64,000 bases of DNA from an uncultured Victivallales bacterium. Lineage in GTDB: Bacteria; Verrucomicrobiota; Lentisphaeria; Victivallales; UBA1829. Shown in pieces: positions 16,755-25,908 of the stretch. The number at the start of each line of letters is the position of its first letter. The first letter of the stretch is position 1. The stretch is taken from the NCBI GenBank assembly GCA_944391115.1, contig CALXSJ010000007.1:93169-157168 (forward strand). The letters run 5' to 3'. The notes below the pieces were generated by a model. The model saw nothing but the letters and a program-made list of their open reading frames with translations, was not told the DNA's origin and did no database searches. A program made the position numbers and the translations under genes.

Positions 16755-16935
16755 TTGTAAAATGCTGTTCCCGCATTATTTTTAGGCTTCCAGGCCGTGT
16801 GTTTCGCACATGACCGATGGGTGAGGAGTTGGCTGCTCCTTTCGTAAAATCAATACTAAACAGCTTCCGGAAAAGTTGCAGCGGGCAGCAGTACGGGAGC
16901 AAGATTCTCCATTGCGCATGGAGACCGGCAAGAAA
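16755..16935 (+). promoter_or_regulatory. Promoter and structured leader of the sugar transporter operon
   Basis: TTGTAA (16755-16760), 16-base spacer, TATTTT (16777-16782). The leader of about 145 bases contains a small TGTG/CACA hairpin and AGGAG/CTCCT (16824-16828 with 16836-16840). The second hairpin hides a purine-rich AGGAG element. No known riboswitch class is recognised. Confidence 0.35.
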
Positions 16936-19518
16936 ATGAAACGCAGAGTCTTTTTCACAACACTGCTGTCGGCGGGGATCACTGCAGTTGCATCCCTGTT
17001 GTTTGTTCCAGGATTGAATGCCGCCGACGCAAAGAAAACCGCGTCGGATTCCGGAAAAGCCGCAGCGGGCAGTCAGGTTTTGAAGGTTCCGCTGAGGGTC
17101 ATGTCCCTTCCCGATCCGAAATCGACGGATCCCAATACCAAGGTCCAGCTGGAAATCCTTCGGGAATTCCGCAGACTGCATCCGAACATCGAGCTTTCTC
17201 CGTTCAGCGGAATTGAGATTCAGAACATCGGCATGGAATCCCGGCTGATGCTTGCGATTGCCGGCGGTGCGGCGCCGGACGTGATCAATGTTAATTTCCG
17301 TATGTCCGATACCTATATTCAGCAGAACTTCCTCTGGCCGCTCGACAAATATATTGAAAACGATCCCGAGCTGAAAAGCATTAATAATTTTCTCAAAAGT
17401 CTTCCCGCTGCGATTCGTCCGATCGTTTATCGCGAAGGTCCGGCTGTTGGCGGTTTCCCGGCCGGAAGGCATGTCTGGGCGGTGGGAAGCAAAATTCTGG
17501 TCCGCGCCCTTTTCTGGCGGAAAGACATTTTCCAGGATGCGGGACTCGATCCGGAAAAACCGCCGAAGAACTGGGACGAGCTTCTGGAATGCGCACGGCG
17601 GATCTCCGACCCCGCGCGCAATAAATATGGAATCAGCATGGCGAGCGGCGCTTCGTCATCATGGGATTTCATGTCTTACCTCTGGAGCGCCGGCGGGGAT
17701 GCTGTGGTGCAGGACCCGAAAACCGGACAGTGGAAGGCCGCATTCGGTTCGCGGGAAGCAGCGATGGCGCTGGATTTCTACATGCGCCTCGCAACGGAAC
17801 GCTGGCAGGATTCCGACGGCACGATTCAGCACGGTTATTCCACTTTGAATTCGGATGAGCGTTCGGTGAAACTTGCCCAGCAGGCCGGAAAGCTCGGCAT
17901 GTATTCCCAGTATCTGGGCGATGAACGGATGGGCGGGGATATTGATCCGGCGCTTGTCGGCATTGCTCCGTTCCCGGCCGGTCCCTCCGGAAAGGGAGCT
18001 TCGGAAATCAACGCGACGCTCAGCGGAATCTTTGCAGGCATTGCGGGCAGAACGAATTCGGAAGGGAAGTATGTTTCCGCGGATAAGATCCGCGATGCCG
18101 CCTGGGAATACATCAGCTTCATGAATTCCAAGGCCGCGCGCAAAATTTATGCGGAAACAATGGTCAGCCTTGGACAGGGCCGCTCCCTGACACCGGTTTA
18201 TCTCCGGGAGTTCGGCTATACGGAATACCTGAAATACTTTCCGCCGTCCTGGGAACAGGCTTTCAATCAGGCCTTGCGGGATGGCAAGCCCGAGCCTTAC
18301 GGGCGGAACTGCCAGATGGTGTATATCTATCTGACCCAGCCGCTGGACGAGGCCATGCAGCTGTTCCGGGACGGCAAGCTTCCGGAAGGCGATTCTCCCG
18401 AGATCAAGGAACAGCGCATTCAGATCCTTCAGGATATTCTGAAGAAGGCGGAAAACCGCACCAATGAACGGATGATCGGTTATATCTCTCCGCAGGAGCG
18501 GCAGAAACGCACCACGGTTGCCATCATTGTCGCCATTCTGATCGCCTGTCTCTTCTGTTTTGTGATTTACAATATCTGGAAGGTCTTTTCGCCGAAAGAT
18601 TCGTATTCGGGCAAAAAGCGCGGCTGGGATTTCAAACGGAACTGGCTTGGTTATCTGATTATGATTCCCGCGCTGGTCAGCATCCTGATCTGGACGTATT
18701 ATCCCATGATAACGGGTTCGCAGCTGTTCTTCCAGGAGTACCGTGTGGTGGGCGACAGCCGCTGGGTCGGATTTGACAATCTGGCCGGAGTGCTGTTCAG
18801 TGATGAATGGTGGTCTGCAATCTGGAACACTTTCCGCTACATGATGTTTATTCTGACCATCGGTTTTCTCGCCCCGATTATCCTGGCGATTCTGCTTCAG
18901 GAGGTTTCCCACGGGAAAATCGTTTACCGGACGCTTTACTACCTGCCGGCGGTCATGAGCGGTCTGGTCGTAATCTTCATGTGGAAACTGTTTTATCAGG
19001 CGGGGTCTTCGGGAATTCTCAACCAGACTCTAAACAGTCTTGCGGGACTGATCGGTCTGGAATTTACGCCGCAGGACTGGCTGAATGATGCGAAATGGGC
19101 CATGATGGCATGCGTGCTGCCTACAATCTGGGCGGGCGCGGGCCCCGGATGCCTGATTTATCTTGCCGCTCTGAAAGGCGTTCCGGATGAAACCTATGAG
19201 GCGGCGGAGATCGACGGAGCGAACTTCTTCCAGAAAATCTGGCATGTGACGCTTCCGACCCTGAAAGCGCTGATTATCATCAACTTTGTCGGAGCCTTTA
19301 TTGCATCGGCGCAGTCCGGAGGCATGATCCTCATCATGACATTCGGACGTGCGAACACCGAGGTGGCTGAGCTGCATATCTTCAAGGAAGCTTATACGAA
19401 CCTGCAGTTCGGAAGCGCCATTTCCATGGCGTGGGTGCTTGGAATGATGACACTGCTGTTCACCATTTACAATCTCAAGAGACTTTCCAAGATGGAATTC
19501 AAGACTACGGGGAAATAA
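16936..19518 (+). CDS. Sugar ABC transporter: substrate-binding protein fused to permease
   Basis: The 860-residue protein combines two parts usually made separately. An N-terminal signal/anchor helix (MKRRVFFTTLLSAGITAVAS) is followed by an extracellular solute-binding domain (about 50-500) with IAGGAAPDVINVNF and GGFPAGRHVW. A helix at about 525-547 then leads into a MalF-like permease with WLGYLIMIPALVSILIWTYYPM and the EAA loop EAAEIDGANFFQKIWHVTLP (from about 754). It would present sugar directly to its own channel at the inner membrane. ATGs at 16918 and 16936 are both possible; neither has a strong ribosome site. The partner permease starts two bases after the stop. No ATPase gene is nearby, so a shared MsmX-like ATPase is likely. 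Confidence 0.88.
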   Translation: MKRRVFFTTLLSAGITAVASLLFVPGLNAADAKKTASDSGKAAAGSQVLKVPLRVMSLPDPKSTDPNTKVQLEILREFRRLHPNIELSPFSGIEIQNIGMESRLMLAIAGGAAPDVINVNFRMSDTYIQQNFLWPLDKYIENDPELKSINNFLKSLPAAIRPIVYREGPAVGGFPAGRHVWAVGSKILVRALFWRKDIFQDAGLDPEKPPKNWDELLECARRISDPARNKYGISMASGASSSWDFMSYLWSAGGDAVVQDPKTGQWKAAFGSREAAMALDFYMRLATERWQDSDGTIQHGYSTLNSDERSVKLAQQAGKLGMYSQYLGDERMGGDIDPALVGIAPFPAGPSGKGASEINATLSGIFAGIAGRTNSEGKYVSADKIRDAAWEYISFMNSKAARKIYAETMVSLGQGRSLTPVYLREFGYTEYLKYFPPSWEQAFNQALRDGKPEPYGRNCQMVYIYLTQPLDEAMQLFRDGKLPEGDSPEIKEQRIQILQDILKKAENRTNERMIGYISPQERQKRTTVAIIVAILIACLFCFVIYNIWKVFSPKDSYSGKKRGWDFKRNWLGYLIMIPALVSILIWTYYPMITGSQLFFQEYRVVGDSRWVGFDNLAGVLFSDEWWSAIWNTFRYMMFILTIGFLAPIILAILLQEVSHGKIVYRTLYYLPAVMSGLVVIFMWKLFYQAGSSGILNQTLNSLAGLIGLEFTPQDWLNDAKWAMMACVLPTIWAGAGPGCLIYLAALKGVPDETYEAAEIDGANFFQKIWHVTLPTLKALIIINFVGAFIASAQSGGMILIMTFGRANTEVAELHIFKEAYTNLQFGSAISMAWVLGMMTLLFTIYNLKRLSKMEFKTTGK

Positions 19519-19520
19519 TT

Positions 19521-21845
19521 ATGGCTATTATCGGCAAAGTAGAAAAAAAGAGTCTGAAGGTCAAGATTCTGAATATTTCAATCCACGTGCTGCTCCTTCT
19601 GGGCGCGGTCACGATGGTTTATCCGCTTCTCCTGATGGTTTCCGGATCCTTCAAGAGCGAGGTCGACTTTTCGGAGTTTTCCCTTCTGCCCGAGTTCATT
19701 TACAATCATGAACTCCTGTTCCAGAAACATCTTGCAACGAAATTCAACGGACAGAACAATCTGTTTTTCAATGCGTTCCGGGAACCTGTCGGATCCGTGA
19801 ACAATGTGCGGAAACCCGAAAACCCGTCCCGGGTGAGATTTGACGACTACAAGGCGTTTCTTGCGGAAATGAAGGAGCGGAAACCGCATTACTGGCGCGG
19901 AATCGGGATGGCGAACGAGACCGGAGTTTATCCAATGGTGCTTCGCGATTTCCGTATCTGGCTCTCCAAAAAATACGGCAAGGGCGAAGAGGGGATCAAA
20001 AAGCTGAATGAGGCGTGCGACACGGATTACACTTCCTGGGACGCCGTCGGACTTCCGGTGGAACGCTTCCATACCAGGAAGATTTCAACGGATTACAGCA
20101 AGGGAATCCTCAAGGAAATTCTCGAATTCAAAAATACCCAGATCAGCGGTCTTCACACATACTGGGTGGATCTTGACGGATTTTTCGTAGACAGCCTGCG
20201 CAAGAATGTTGCGCGGGAGCTCACCGATCTGAACAGGGAGCTCAAGACAAAATACAATTCCTGGCTCGACATTGCCCTGCCGAGAAGCTATCCGAAAGGC
20301 AAGGGCGAATTTACCAAGCTGTGGAGCAAGTACGTCCGTGAGGATGTGAACTACGCTTTCCTGCGTCTGGATTCTTCCGCCACCCCGCTTTGGATCAAAT
20401 TCCTCAGAGAGAAATATAAAGACATCAAAGAGGTCAATGCCCTGCATGGGAGCAATGCAAAAACGTTTGAGGATCTCAAACTGCCGGCAAGGGAGCCGGA
20501 TGGCGGGCAGCTCAAGACCGACTGGAGTGAATTTGTCTCTCTGGCACTTCCGCCGCAGTACATTCATCTGGAAACGCTTGCGGGCGAATACCGCGACTGG
20601 TTGAAAAAGAAGTATGGCACGATTGCCCGTTTGAACGATGTCTATGATATGGGTTACAAGTCCATTGACGCCATTCCGCTTCCCAAGGAGCATCCTGCGG
20701 AAAATCTGGCAATGGCGAAGGACTGGACGGAATTTGTCAACACGATGGGAGCGGAGGAAATCGCTCTTGTCCGGACCGCCATTTCCGCATACCGCGATTT
20801 TGTCGAAAGCAAGTATATGCTGCCGGACAAGAGTGTGGATTACAAAAAAATGTCCGTGGATTACAAGAGCACGATCAAAAGCAAACTGGAGATTCCGTTC
20901 TATTCCAAGTATCCTGCGTCTCCGGACATCAGCATGAGCGTGAAAGAGCAGTATCAGGAATTTGTGAAGAATCCCGCCAATGCCGATCTCCGTCTCGTTG
21001 CGGATGTCGCGAAAATGCAGCCGCTGTGGCACAAGTTCCTGCAGAACAAATACAAGGATGTCGCCGCCGTCAACAATGCCTGGGGAGCGGTTTACACAAC
21101 CTGGGACAGAATTGCTCCTCCGATCCGGGAATATGAGTGGTTCTCCGTTCTGGACCACAAATGGGATCTGGTGAAGGAATATCTGAAACGGAATTACGTC
21201 ATGGTGATTGATACGATCATCACCAACGGAAATGCCGCTAAGAACACCCTGATTTACTGTGCGCTCGCAGTGCTTGCGGCGCTGATCGTGAATCCGCTGT
21301 GCGCCTATGCGCTTTCCCGCTACAAAATGGCGCCCGCATACAAGATTCTGCTGTTTCTGATGCTCCCGATGGCATTTCCCCCGATGGTGCTCGGAATTCC
21401 GCAGTTCCTTCTCATCAAGAATCTGAATCTTCTGAATACATTCGGAGCTCTGATTCTGCCGACGATGGCGAACGGCTACATGATCTTCCTTCTGAAAGGA
21501 TTCTTTGACAGCCTGCCGAAGGAACTCTTTGAATCCGCGGCAATTGACGGGGCGAGTGAATGGACCGTCTTCTGGCAGATTGCCATGGGGCTTTCCACGC
21601 CGATCCTTTCCGTGCTGGCGCTGAACACCTTTACGCTGGCATACGGCAACTTCATGATGGCATTCCTGCTCTGTCAGGACAAGTCGATGTGGACCATGAT
21701 GGTGCATCTGTATCAGCTGCAGATCCGGTCGAGCCAGGCAGTGGGTTTCGCCGCCCTGATCATTGCGGCCATTCCGACTCTGCTGGTGTTCGTCTTCTGT
21801 CAGAACATCATCATCAAGGGCATTGTCGTTCCGACGGAAAAGTGA
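19521..21845 (+). CDS. MalG-like sugar permease with a large repeated extracytoplasmic insert
   Basis: The 774-residue protein is more than twice the usual MalG length (about 280). Residues 17-41 form the first membrane helix; the remaining permease helices begin only at about 572, with ESAAIDGASEWTVFWQIAMG as the EAA loop (671-690). Between them lie about 520 residues outside the membrane, holding five to six copies of a module like WLKKKYGTIARLN..Y.S.DAIPLP (about 143-180, 223-254, 290-322, 356-388, 501-534, and a degenerate one at 423-460), most followed by DWxEFV. These modules resemble the helical segment after the catalytic acid in GH42 enzymes. The ATG at 19521 follows GGGGAAA; the frame is open further upstream without support. 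Confidence 0.88.
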   Translation: MAIIGKVEKKSLKVKILNISIHVLLLLGAVTMVYPLLLMVSGSFKSEVDFSEFSLLPEFIYNHELLFQKHLATKFNGQNNLFFNAFREPVGSVNNVRKPENPSRVRFDDYKAFLAEMKERKPHYWRGIGMANETGVYPMVLRDFRIWLSKKYGKGEEGIKKLNEACDTDYTSWDAVGLPVERFHTRKISTDYSKGILKEILEFKNTQISGLHTYWVDLDGFFVDSLRKNVARELTDLNRELKTKYNSWLDIALPRSYPKGKGEFTKLWSKYVREDVNYAFLRLDSSATPLWIKFLREKYKDIKEVNALHGSNAKTFEDLKLPAREPDGGQLKTDWSEFVSLALPPQYIHLETLAGEYRDWLKKKYGTIARLNDVYDMGYKSIDAIPLPKEHPAENLAMAKDWTEFVNTMGAEEIALVRTAISAYRDFVESKYMLPDKSVDYKKMSVDYKSTIKSKLEIPFYSKYPASPDISMSVKEQYQEFVKNPANADLRLVADVAKMQPLWHKFLQNKYKDVAAVNNAWGAVYTTWDRIAPPIREYEWFSVLDHKWDLVKEYLKRNYVMVIDTIITNGNAAKNTLIYCALAVLAALIVNPLCAYALSRYKMAPAYKILLFLMLPMAFPPMVLGIPQFLLIKNLNLLNTFGALILPTMANGYMIFLLKGFFDSLPKELFESAAIDGASEWTVFWQIAMGLSTPILSVLALNTFTLAYGNFMMAFLLCQDKSMWTMMVHLYQLQIRSSQAVGFAALIIAAIPTLLVFVFCQNIIIKGIVVPTEK

Positions 21846-21870
21846 CCTTGTTCCCTCAAGGAGTCTTTTC

Positions 21871-21907
21871 AGCGGTTTCTCCGGAATGCGGAGAAACCGC
21901 TTTTTTT
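21871..21907 (+). terminator. Rho-independent terminator of the sugar transporter operon
   Basis: AGCGGTTTCTCC pairs perfectly with GGAGAAACCGCT (12 bp, seven-base loop), followed by seven T. It starts 26 bases after the permease stop codon. Confidence 0.92.
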
Positions 21908-21917
21908 GTTTGGGAAC

Positions 21918-21946
21918 TTGACAAAGCGCATTCCCAATAGTATTGT
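21918..21946 (+). promoter_or_regulatory. Sigma-70-like promoter of the prepilin-like gene
   Basis: A perfect TTGACA, 17-base spacer, TATTGT. The start point would be about 50 bases before the ATG at 22002. Confidence 0.55.
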
Positions 21947-22001
21947 TCGAAGAAGTTGAACGGGAATCTGTCCGCTTCCGGACAACCGGTGAGGAGAAAT
22001 C

Positions 22002-22784
22002 ATGAAAAGAATTTGTCGCTATACTCTGGTGGAGCTCCTGGTCGTTGTGGCGATTGCCGCCGTCATTCTGGGGGTTGCGACTCCCGCGTTCTCCGTCATG
22101 ATGAAGGGGGGGGCCATGACAAGCTCCACCCGGGAACTTGCCGCGAAAATCAAGGCCGCCCGCTCCTATGCTGTGACAAACAATTCTTACGTCGCGGTGG
22201 TGTTTCCGACGGAAAAGGACTGGAGCGGCATCCGCCTTTCCATGAATTCGTGCGTCTACCGCCCGTGTCTTGTTTACAGGGATGCGAACGGAGACTGGTT
22301 TTTCGACACCTGGATTGACGGGGAGCAATGGAGTGTTCTGAACAAGGGAATTGCCATGATACCCCATGCCGGCGGTACAACGGATCCGGAATTCGCCCGG
22401 GAGGAAAATCTCTGGAACGGCGGGACAACACAGGCTGTGAAAAGTATCCGGAATGTTCCTCTCGGTCCTCTCAAGGATATTTCAAAGACGGATGATGAGG
22501 AGCCGCAGGAGGTCTGCCGGGCCATCATTTTCAAACCGAACGGCCAGCTGGCGGATGTGGATGTCGGCGAGCAGCTGCGGTTCCGGCTGATTGAAGGAAC
22601 GGTCATCAGAAGCGGTGCGGATGTCAAAGCCATGCCGACCAGTGTTTTCACGGAAGGATCGAAAACTTATCTGATAGCAAAGACATTCGCCATTCATCCT
22701 CTGACCTGCAGAATGAAAATCGAGGATTTCAAATTCGAATGGGATCCGAGCGGTTCGTCTCTCGGAAAAAAGGCGGTGGATTGA
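22002..22784 (+). CDS. Prepilin-type N-terminal methylation protein (pseudopilin-like)
   Basis: The 260-residue protein starts MKRICRYTLVELLVVVAIAA: a short basic leader, a TLVE motif with the conserved Glu at position 5 of the mature helix, and a hydrophobic alpha-1 helix, as in GspH/FimT-like pseudopilins. A prepilin peptidase would cut before Tyr7, an unusual residue where Phe is the rule. The C-terminal globular part (KIKAARSYAVTNNSYVAVVF and onward) is GspH-like. Lentisphaerae genomes carry many such isolated genes whose function is unknown. No other secretion genes are adjacent, so a role in type II secretion or pili is not shown. Confidence 0.8.
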   Translation: MKRICRYTLVELLVVVAIAAVILGVATPAFSVMMKGGAMTSSTRELAAKIKAARSYAVTNNSYVAVVFPTEKDWSGIRLSMNSCVYRPCLVYRDANGDWFFDTWIDGEQWSVLNKGIAMIPHAGGTTDPEFAREENLWNGGTTQAVKSIRNVPLGPLKDISKTDDEEPQEVCRAIIFKPNGQLADVDVGEQLRFRLIEGTVIRSGADVKAMPTSVFTEGSKTYLIAKTFAIHPLTCRMKIEDFKFEWDPSGSSLGKKAVD

Positions 22785-22866
22785 CGGATGTCCGTCCGAT
22801 TTCCGGCATACGGAACCGCGGTGCCGGTTTTCAAGTATCATCCATATCGGAAAAGGGGGGATCGGG

Positions 22867-23376
22867 ATGAGATTTTTTTCTTTGTCTGCTCCGGTTTGCG
22901 CGCTTTCCGCGCTCCTGCTTTGTTCCTGCCACAGTGCGGAGGAGCCGCTTCGCGGTCTTCCGCTGGGGATCATCGGCATTGAGGAGCCGGTTTTCGTGAT
23001 GCCTTTCGAGACGCCGTTTGCCGCGAAAATCGACACCGGCGCGGATACCTCCTCCATTGATGCGGAAGAGATCCGCCTGATTCAGCGCGACGGCGGGAAA
23101 TTCGTATCCTTCAAAATTCGCCAGCGCGGCACGCAAAAAGAGCATTCCTTTGAACTGCCGCTGAAGCGCAGGACCTCCATTGTGCGGCATGGCAGTCAAG
23201 CACAGCCGAGATATACCGTCATGCTGACGGTCCGGATTGGACCGTTGACCATGGAGCGCGAGTTTTCACTGGCGGACCGGAAAAACTTCAAGTATCAGGT
23301 TCTGATCGGCAGAAACATAATTTCCGGCATGGCCGCCGTCGATCCCTCCCGGCGGAATCTGACAGGTGCGCTATGA
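22867..23376 (+). CDS. Retropepsin-like aspartic peptidase lipoprotein (RimK-associated family)
   Basis: The 169-residue protein has a signal peptide ending in the lipobox LLCSC (lipidated Cys21) and a single retropepsin-like domain with the active-site motif DTGADTSS (56-63) and the closing LIGRNII. This is the family often labelled ATP-dependent zinc protease (PF05618), which occurs in operons with RimK/ATP-grasp ligases. It acts presumably as a dimer outside the cytoplasmic membrane. Its stop overlaps the start of the 7TM gene by four bases, so the three genes are translationally coupled. Confidence 0.85.
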   Translation: MRFFSLSAPVCALSALLLCSCHSAEEPLRGLPLGIIGIEEPVFVMPFETPFAAKIDTGADTSSIDAEEIRLIQRDGGKFVSFKIRQRGTQKEHSFELPLKRRTSIVRHGSQAQPRYTVMLTVRIGPLTMEREFSLADRKNFKYQVLIGRNIISGMAAVDPSRRNLTGAL

Positions 23377-24923
23377 CGATGCCGCGTCCGGGAAAAAGCA
23401 TCTGCATCATTGTCGGCATTCTGCTTCTGCTTGCCGCGGCGATCGCGGCTTTCAAGATCTGCGTGCTGCATTATTCCTTTTCACGTTCCGTCAATGCCGA
23501 GCTCTGGGTCATGGAATGCCGGATCCGTTTTACGGCGGACGGCGGTCCGGTCACGGCGAGACTTTCTCTGCCCTACGAAATTCCCGGATATTATCTTGTC
23601 GTCACAAGCCAGACGCCGGATTACACCTTTGCCGTTCAGGAACGCGACGGGCGGACTTTTTCCGTCTGGCAGTCGCCGGAGCGCAGAGGCCGGCAGGCGC
23701 TTTCCTGCCAGATATCGTTCATTCCGGATGCCGGTGCGGCCGCCGCCATGGAAGAGCCCCCGGAGACGCCGGAACGTCCCCGCTGGCCATCCGGGCAGAA
23801 GCAGTTTGCCGAGCAGCTGCTCCGGAACCTGGATCCGGAAGGCAGACTTTCCGTTCCGGAGTTCGTCAAGGCTCTTTTCAAACAGATCCGGAAGGGCGAC
23901 AGTCCTGCGGTGTCCGTGCTGTTTGCGGACAAACGCCGCGGCGCTCCTTTTCTTCAGGTTGTCCGGAATCTTCTGGCAATGAAAAAAATTGCCTCGCGGG
24001 AGGTGGAAGGGGTTTTTCTGAACGACAAGCGCCGCCGCCAGTCGCCGGCTCTCATGCTGGAGATTTATTACGGCGGATCTTTTCACCGGTATGATCCGGT
24101 TTCCGGGGCGGTCAGTGTGCAGAAGGATTTCATTCCGCTGCGGATCGGGGATGAGCCGCTGTTTGCATTGTCCGGCGGGAGGCAGGCGGCATTGCGTTTT
24201 TCCGCGCTGAAGACCAATATCAGCGCCGCGGGTCTGAACCGCCTGCGCGGGAGCTTTGTCGAGCATTCCTGGCTGATGGACATCATCGGCTATGAACTGC
24301 CGATTTCGGAACAGAACGTGTTCAAGCGTCTGGCGCTTCTTCCGCTGGCGGTGCTTCTGATTGTGGTGGTGCGCAACATCATCGGGCTGCAGTCCATGGG
24401 GACGTTCATGCCGGTGCTGATCGCGCTGGCGTTCCTGGAAACAGGTCTGGCTGCGGGGCTGATCGCTTTTCTCCTGATTCTGGCAGTCGGTCTTTCGGCG
24501 CGTGCGCTGCTGACGCATATGAATCTCCTGATGGTGCCGCGCATTTCGGCCGTTGTGGTGATTGTGATTCTGCTGATGAAGGCGATCAGCGTGTTTTCCT
24601 ACGCATTCGGATTCACGCAGGGGCAGTCGATCACCTTTTTCCCGCTGATTATTCTGGCGTGGACGATTGAACGGGCCTCGATGGTGTGGGAGGAAGACGG
24701 TCCCGGGACGATGTTCCGGCAGCTCGCAGTCAGCCTGGCGGCGTGCATTCCCTGCTATTTCATTTTGAACAACGATTATCTCCAGTATCTCTTTTTCACG
24801 TTTCAGGAGTTCAATCTGGTGATTCTCGCATTGATTCTGCTGCTCGGAACCTATACGGGCTACCGTCTGACGGAATTGAAACGCTTCAAACCGCTGGTGT
24901 CTTCATGTTCGGATCACTCCTGA
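23373..24923 (+). CDS. Inactive transglutaminase fused to seven membrane helices
   Basis: The 516-residue protein has an N-terminal membrane anchor (about 10-30), an extracytoplasmic transglutaminase-like domain (about 35-310) without an obvious catalytic Cys-His-Asp set, and a C-terminal block of about seven helices starting LPLAVLLIVVVRNIIGLQSM. This is the architecture of the PF14400/PF14402 pair. These proteins accompany a retropepsin-like protein and an ATP-grasp ligase and are thought to be the membrane part of a peptide-tagging or modification system. The next gene overlaps it by 19 bases. Confidence 0.88.
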   Translation: MTMPRPGKSICIIVGILLLLAAAIAAFKICVLHYSFSRSVNAELWVMECRIRFTADGGPVTARLSLPYEIPGYYLVVTSQTPDYTFAVQERDGRTFSVWQSPERRGRQALSCQISFIPDAGAAAAMEEPPETPERPRWPSGQKQFAEQLLRNLDPEGRLSVPEFVKALFKQIRKGDSPAVSVLFADKRRGAPFLQVVRNLLAMKKIASREVEGVFLNDKRRRQSPALMLEIYYGGSFHRYDPVSGAVSVQKDFIPLRIGDEPLFALSGGRQAALRFSALKTNISAAGLNRLRGSFVEHSWLMDIIGYELPISEQNVFKRLALLPLAVLLIVVVRNIIGLQSMGTFMPVLIALAFLETGLAAGLIAFLLILAVGLSARALLTHMNLLMVPRISAVVVIVILLMKAISVFSYAFGFTQGQSITFFPLIILAWTIERASMVWEEDGPGTMFRQLAVSLAACIPCYFILNNDYLQYLFFTFQEFNLVILALILLLGTYTGYRLTELKRFKPLVSSCSDHS

Positions 24924-25867
24924 ACGCTTTCGCCTCGCCCGCCGCGCTGCGGAATGCGGGGGTTCTCGGCATGAACCGGCGCAATCACGACTATATTGCC
25001 GCATACAACAGGCGCCGCTATTATCCGATGGTTGACGACAAGCTTGTCACCAAGGAGCTTGCGCTGAAGGCCGGCGTTCCCACCGCGGGCCTGATCGGCG
25101 CCATCCGCTGCCAGCATGATGCGAAAAACTTCATGCGCATGACGGAAAACAGTCCCGCTTTTGTCATCAAACCGGGACATGGAAGCGGGGGACGCGGCAT
25201 CCTTGTCATCAAAAGTCACAACGGGGAGGAGTTCCGGAAGGCGGACGGTTCCATCATCGGCAGTCAGCAGATTTACTCGCATATCACGAACATTCTGAGC
25301 GGGCTTTACAGTCTGGGCGGGCAGGTTGACTACGCACTGTTTGAAGAGTGCATTTCCTTTTCGGATGTTTTTTCCGACTTCAGTTTTCAAGGGGTGCCGG
25401 ATATCCGGATCATCGTCTTCCGGGGATATCCCGTCATGGCGATGATGCGGCTGGCCACCAGACGTTCGGACGGGCGCGCCAACCTGCACCAGGGCGCGGT
25501 AGGAGTCGGACTGAGCATCCGGGACGGAAAACCGCGCAGGGCGGTCATGCTCGATCAGCCGGTCACGCGCCATCCGGATACCGGCCGGATGCTCTCCGAG
25601 CTGGCTGTTCCGGACTGGGACAGGCATCTCGAACTGGCCGCGCGCTGCGCTGAGATGATTAAACTGGGCTACTTCGGCGCGGACATTGTCAACGACCGGG
25701 AAAAAGGGCCGCTTCTGCTGGAGCTCAACGCCCGGCCCGGACTCGGGATCCAGATCGCCAACCACGCCGGTCTGCGTTCACGCCTGGAGCTGATCGGGAC
25801 TCTTCCTTCGTCCGCACTGCCTTCCGCGGCGGAAAAGATCGCTTTTGCGCAGGCGCATTTCGACTGA
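24905..25867 (+). CDS. ATP-grasp alpha-L-glutamate ligase-like protein
   Basis: The 320-residue protein is a RimK-related ATP-grasp ligase of the type found beside the 7TM-transglutaminase (TIGR02291-like). It shows the nucleotide-binding KPGHGSGGRGILVI (about residues 76-89), a central VPDIRIIVFRGYPVMAMMRLA segment and the metal-binding LLLELNARPGLGIQIAN near the end. It would form an amide bond between an amino acid such as glutamate and a peptide or protein carboxylate, using ATP. The ATG at 24905 is chosen because homology begins at MFGSLLN and the longer upstream frame lies inside the 7TM gene. Confidence 0.87.
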   Translation: MFGSLLNAFASPAALRNAGVLGMNRRNHDYIAAYNRRRYYPMVDDKLVTKELALKAGVPTAGLIGAIRCQHDAKNFMRMTENSPAFVIKPGHGSGGRGILVIKSHNGEEFRKADGSIIGSQQIYSHITNILSGLYSLGGQVDYALFEECISFSDVFSDFSFQGVPDIRIIVFRGYPVMAMMRLATRRSDGRANLHQGAVGVGLSIRDGKPRRAVMLDQPVTRHPDTGRMLSELAVPDWDRHLELAARCAEMIKLGYFGADIVNDREKGPLLLELNARPGLGIQIANHAGLRSRLELIGTLPSSALPSAAEKIAFAQAHFD

Positions 25868-25908
25868 ACGGACGATTTCCCGTTTCGCATTTCTTTCCCG
25901 GTCCGGAC

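Noticed and set aside
16876..16935. Earlier start of the binding-protein/permease fusion
   Set aside because: It would place 20 polar residues before a normal signal sequence and uses a TTG without a ribosome site.
20085..22367. A 760-codon minus-strand frame across the end of the permease gene and the prepilin-like gene
   Set aside because: It crosses a strong plus-strand terminator and promoter, and its translation is His/Arg-rich low-information sequence.
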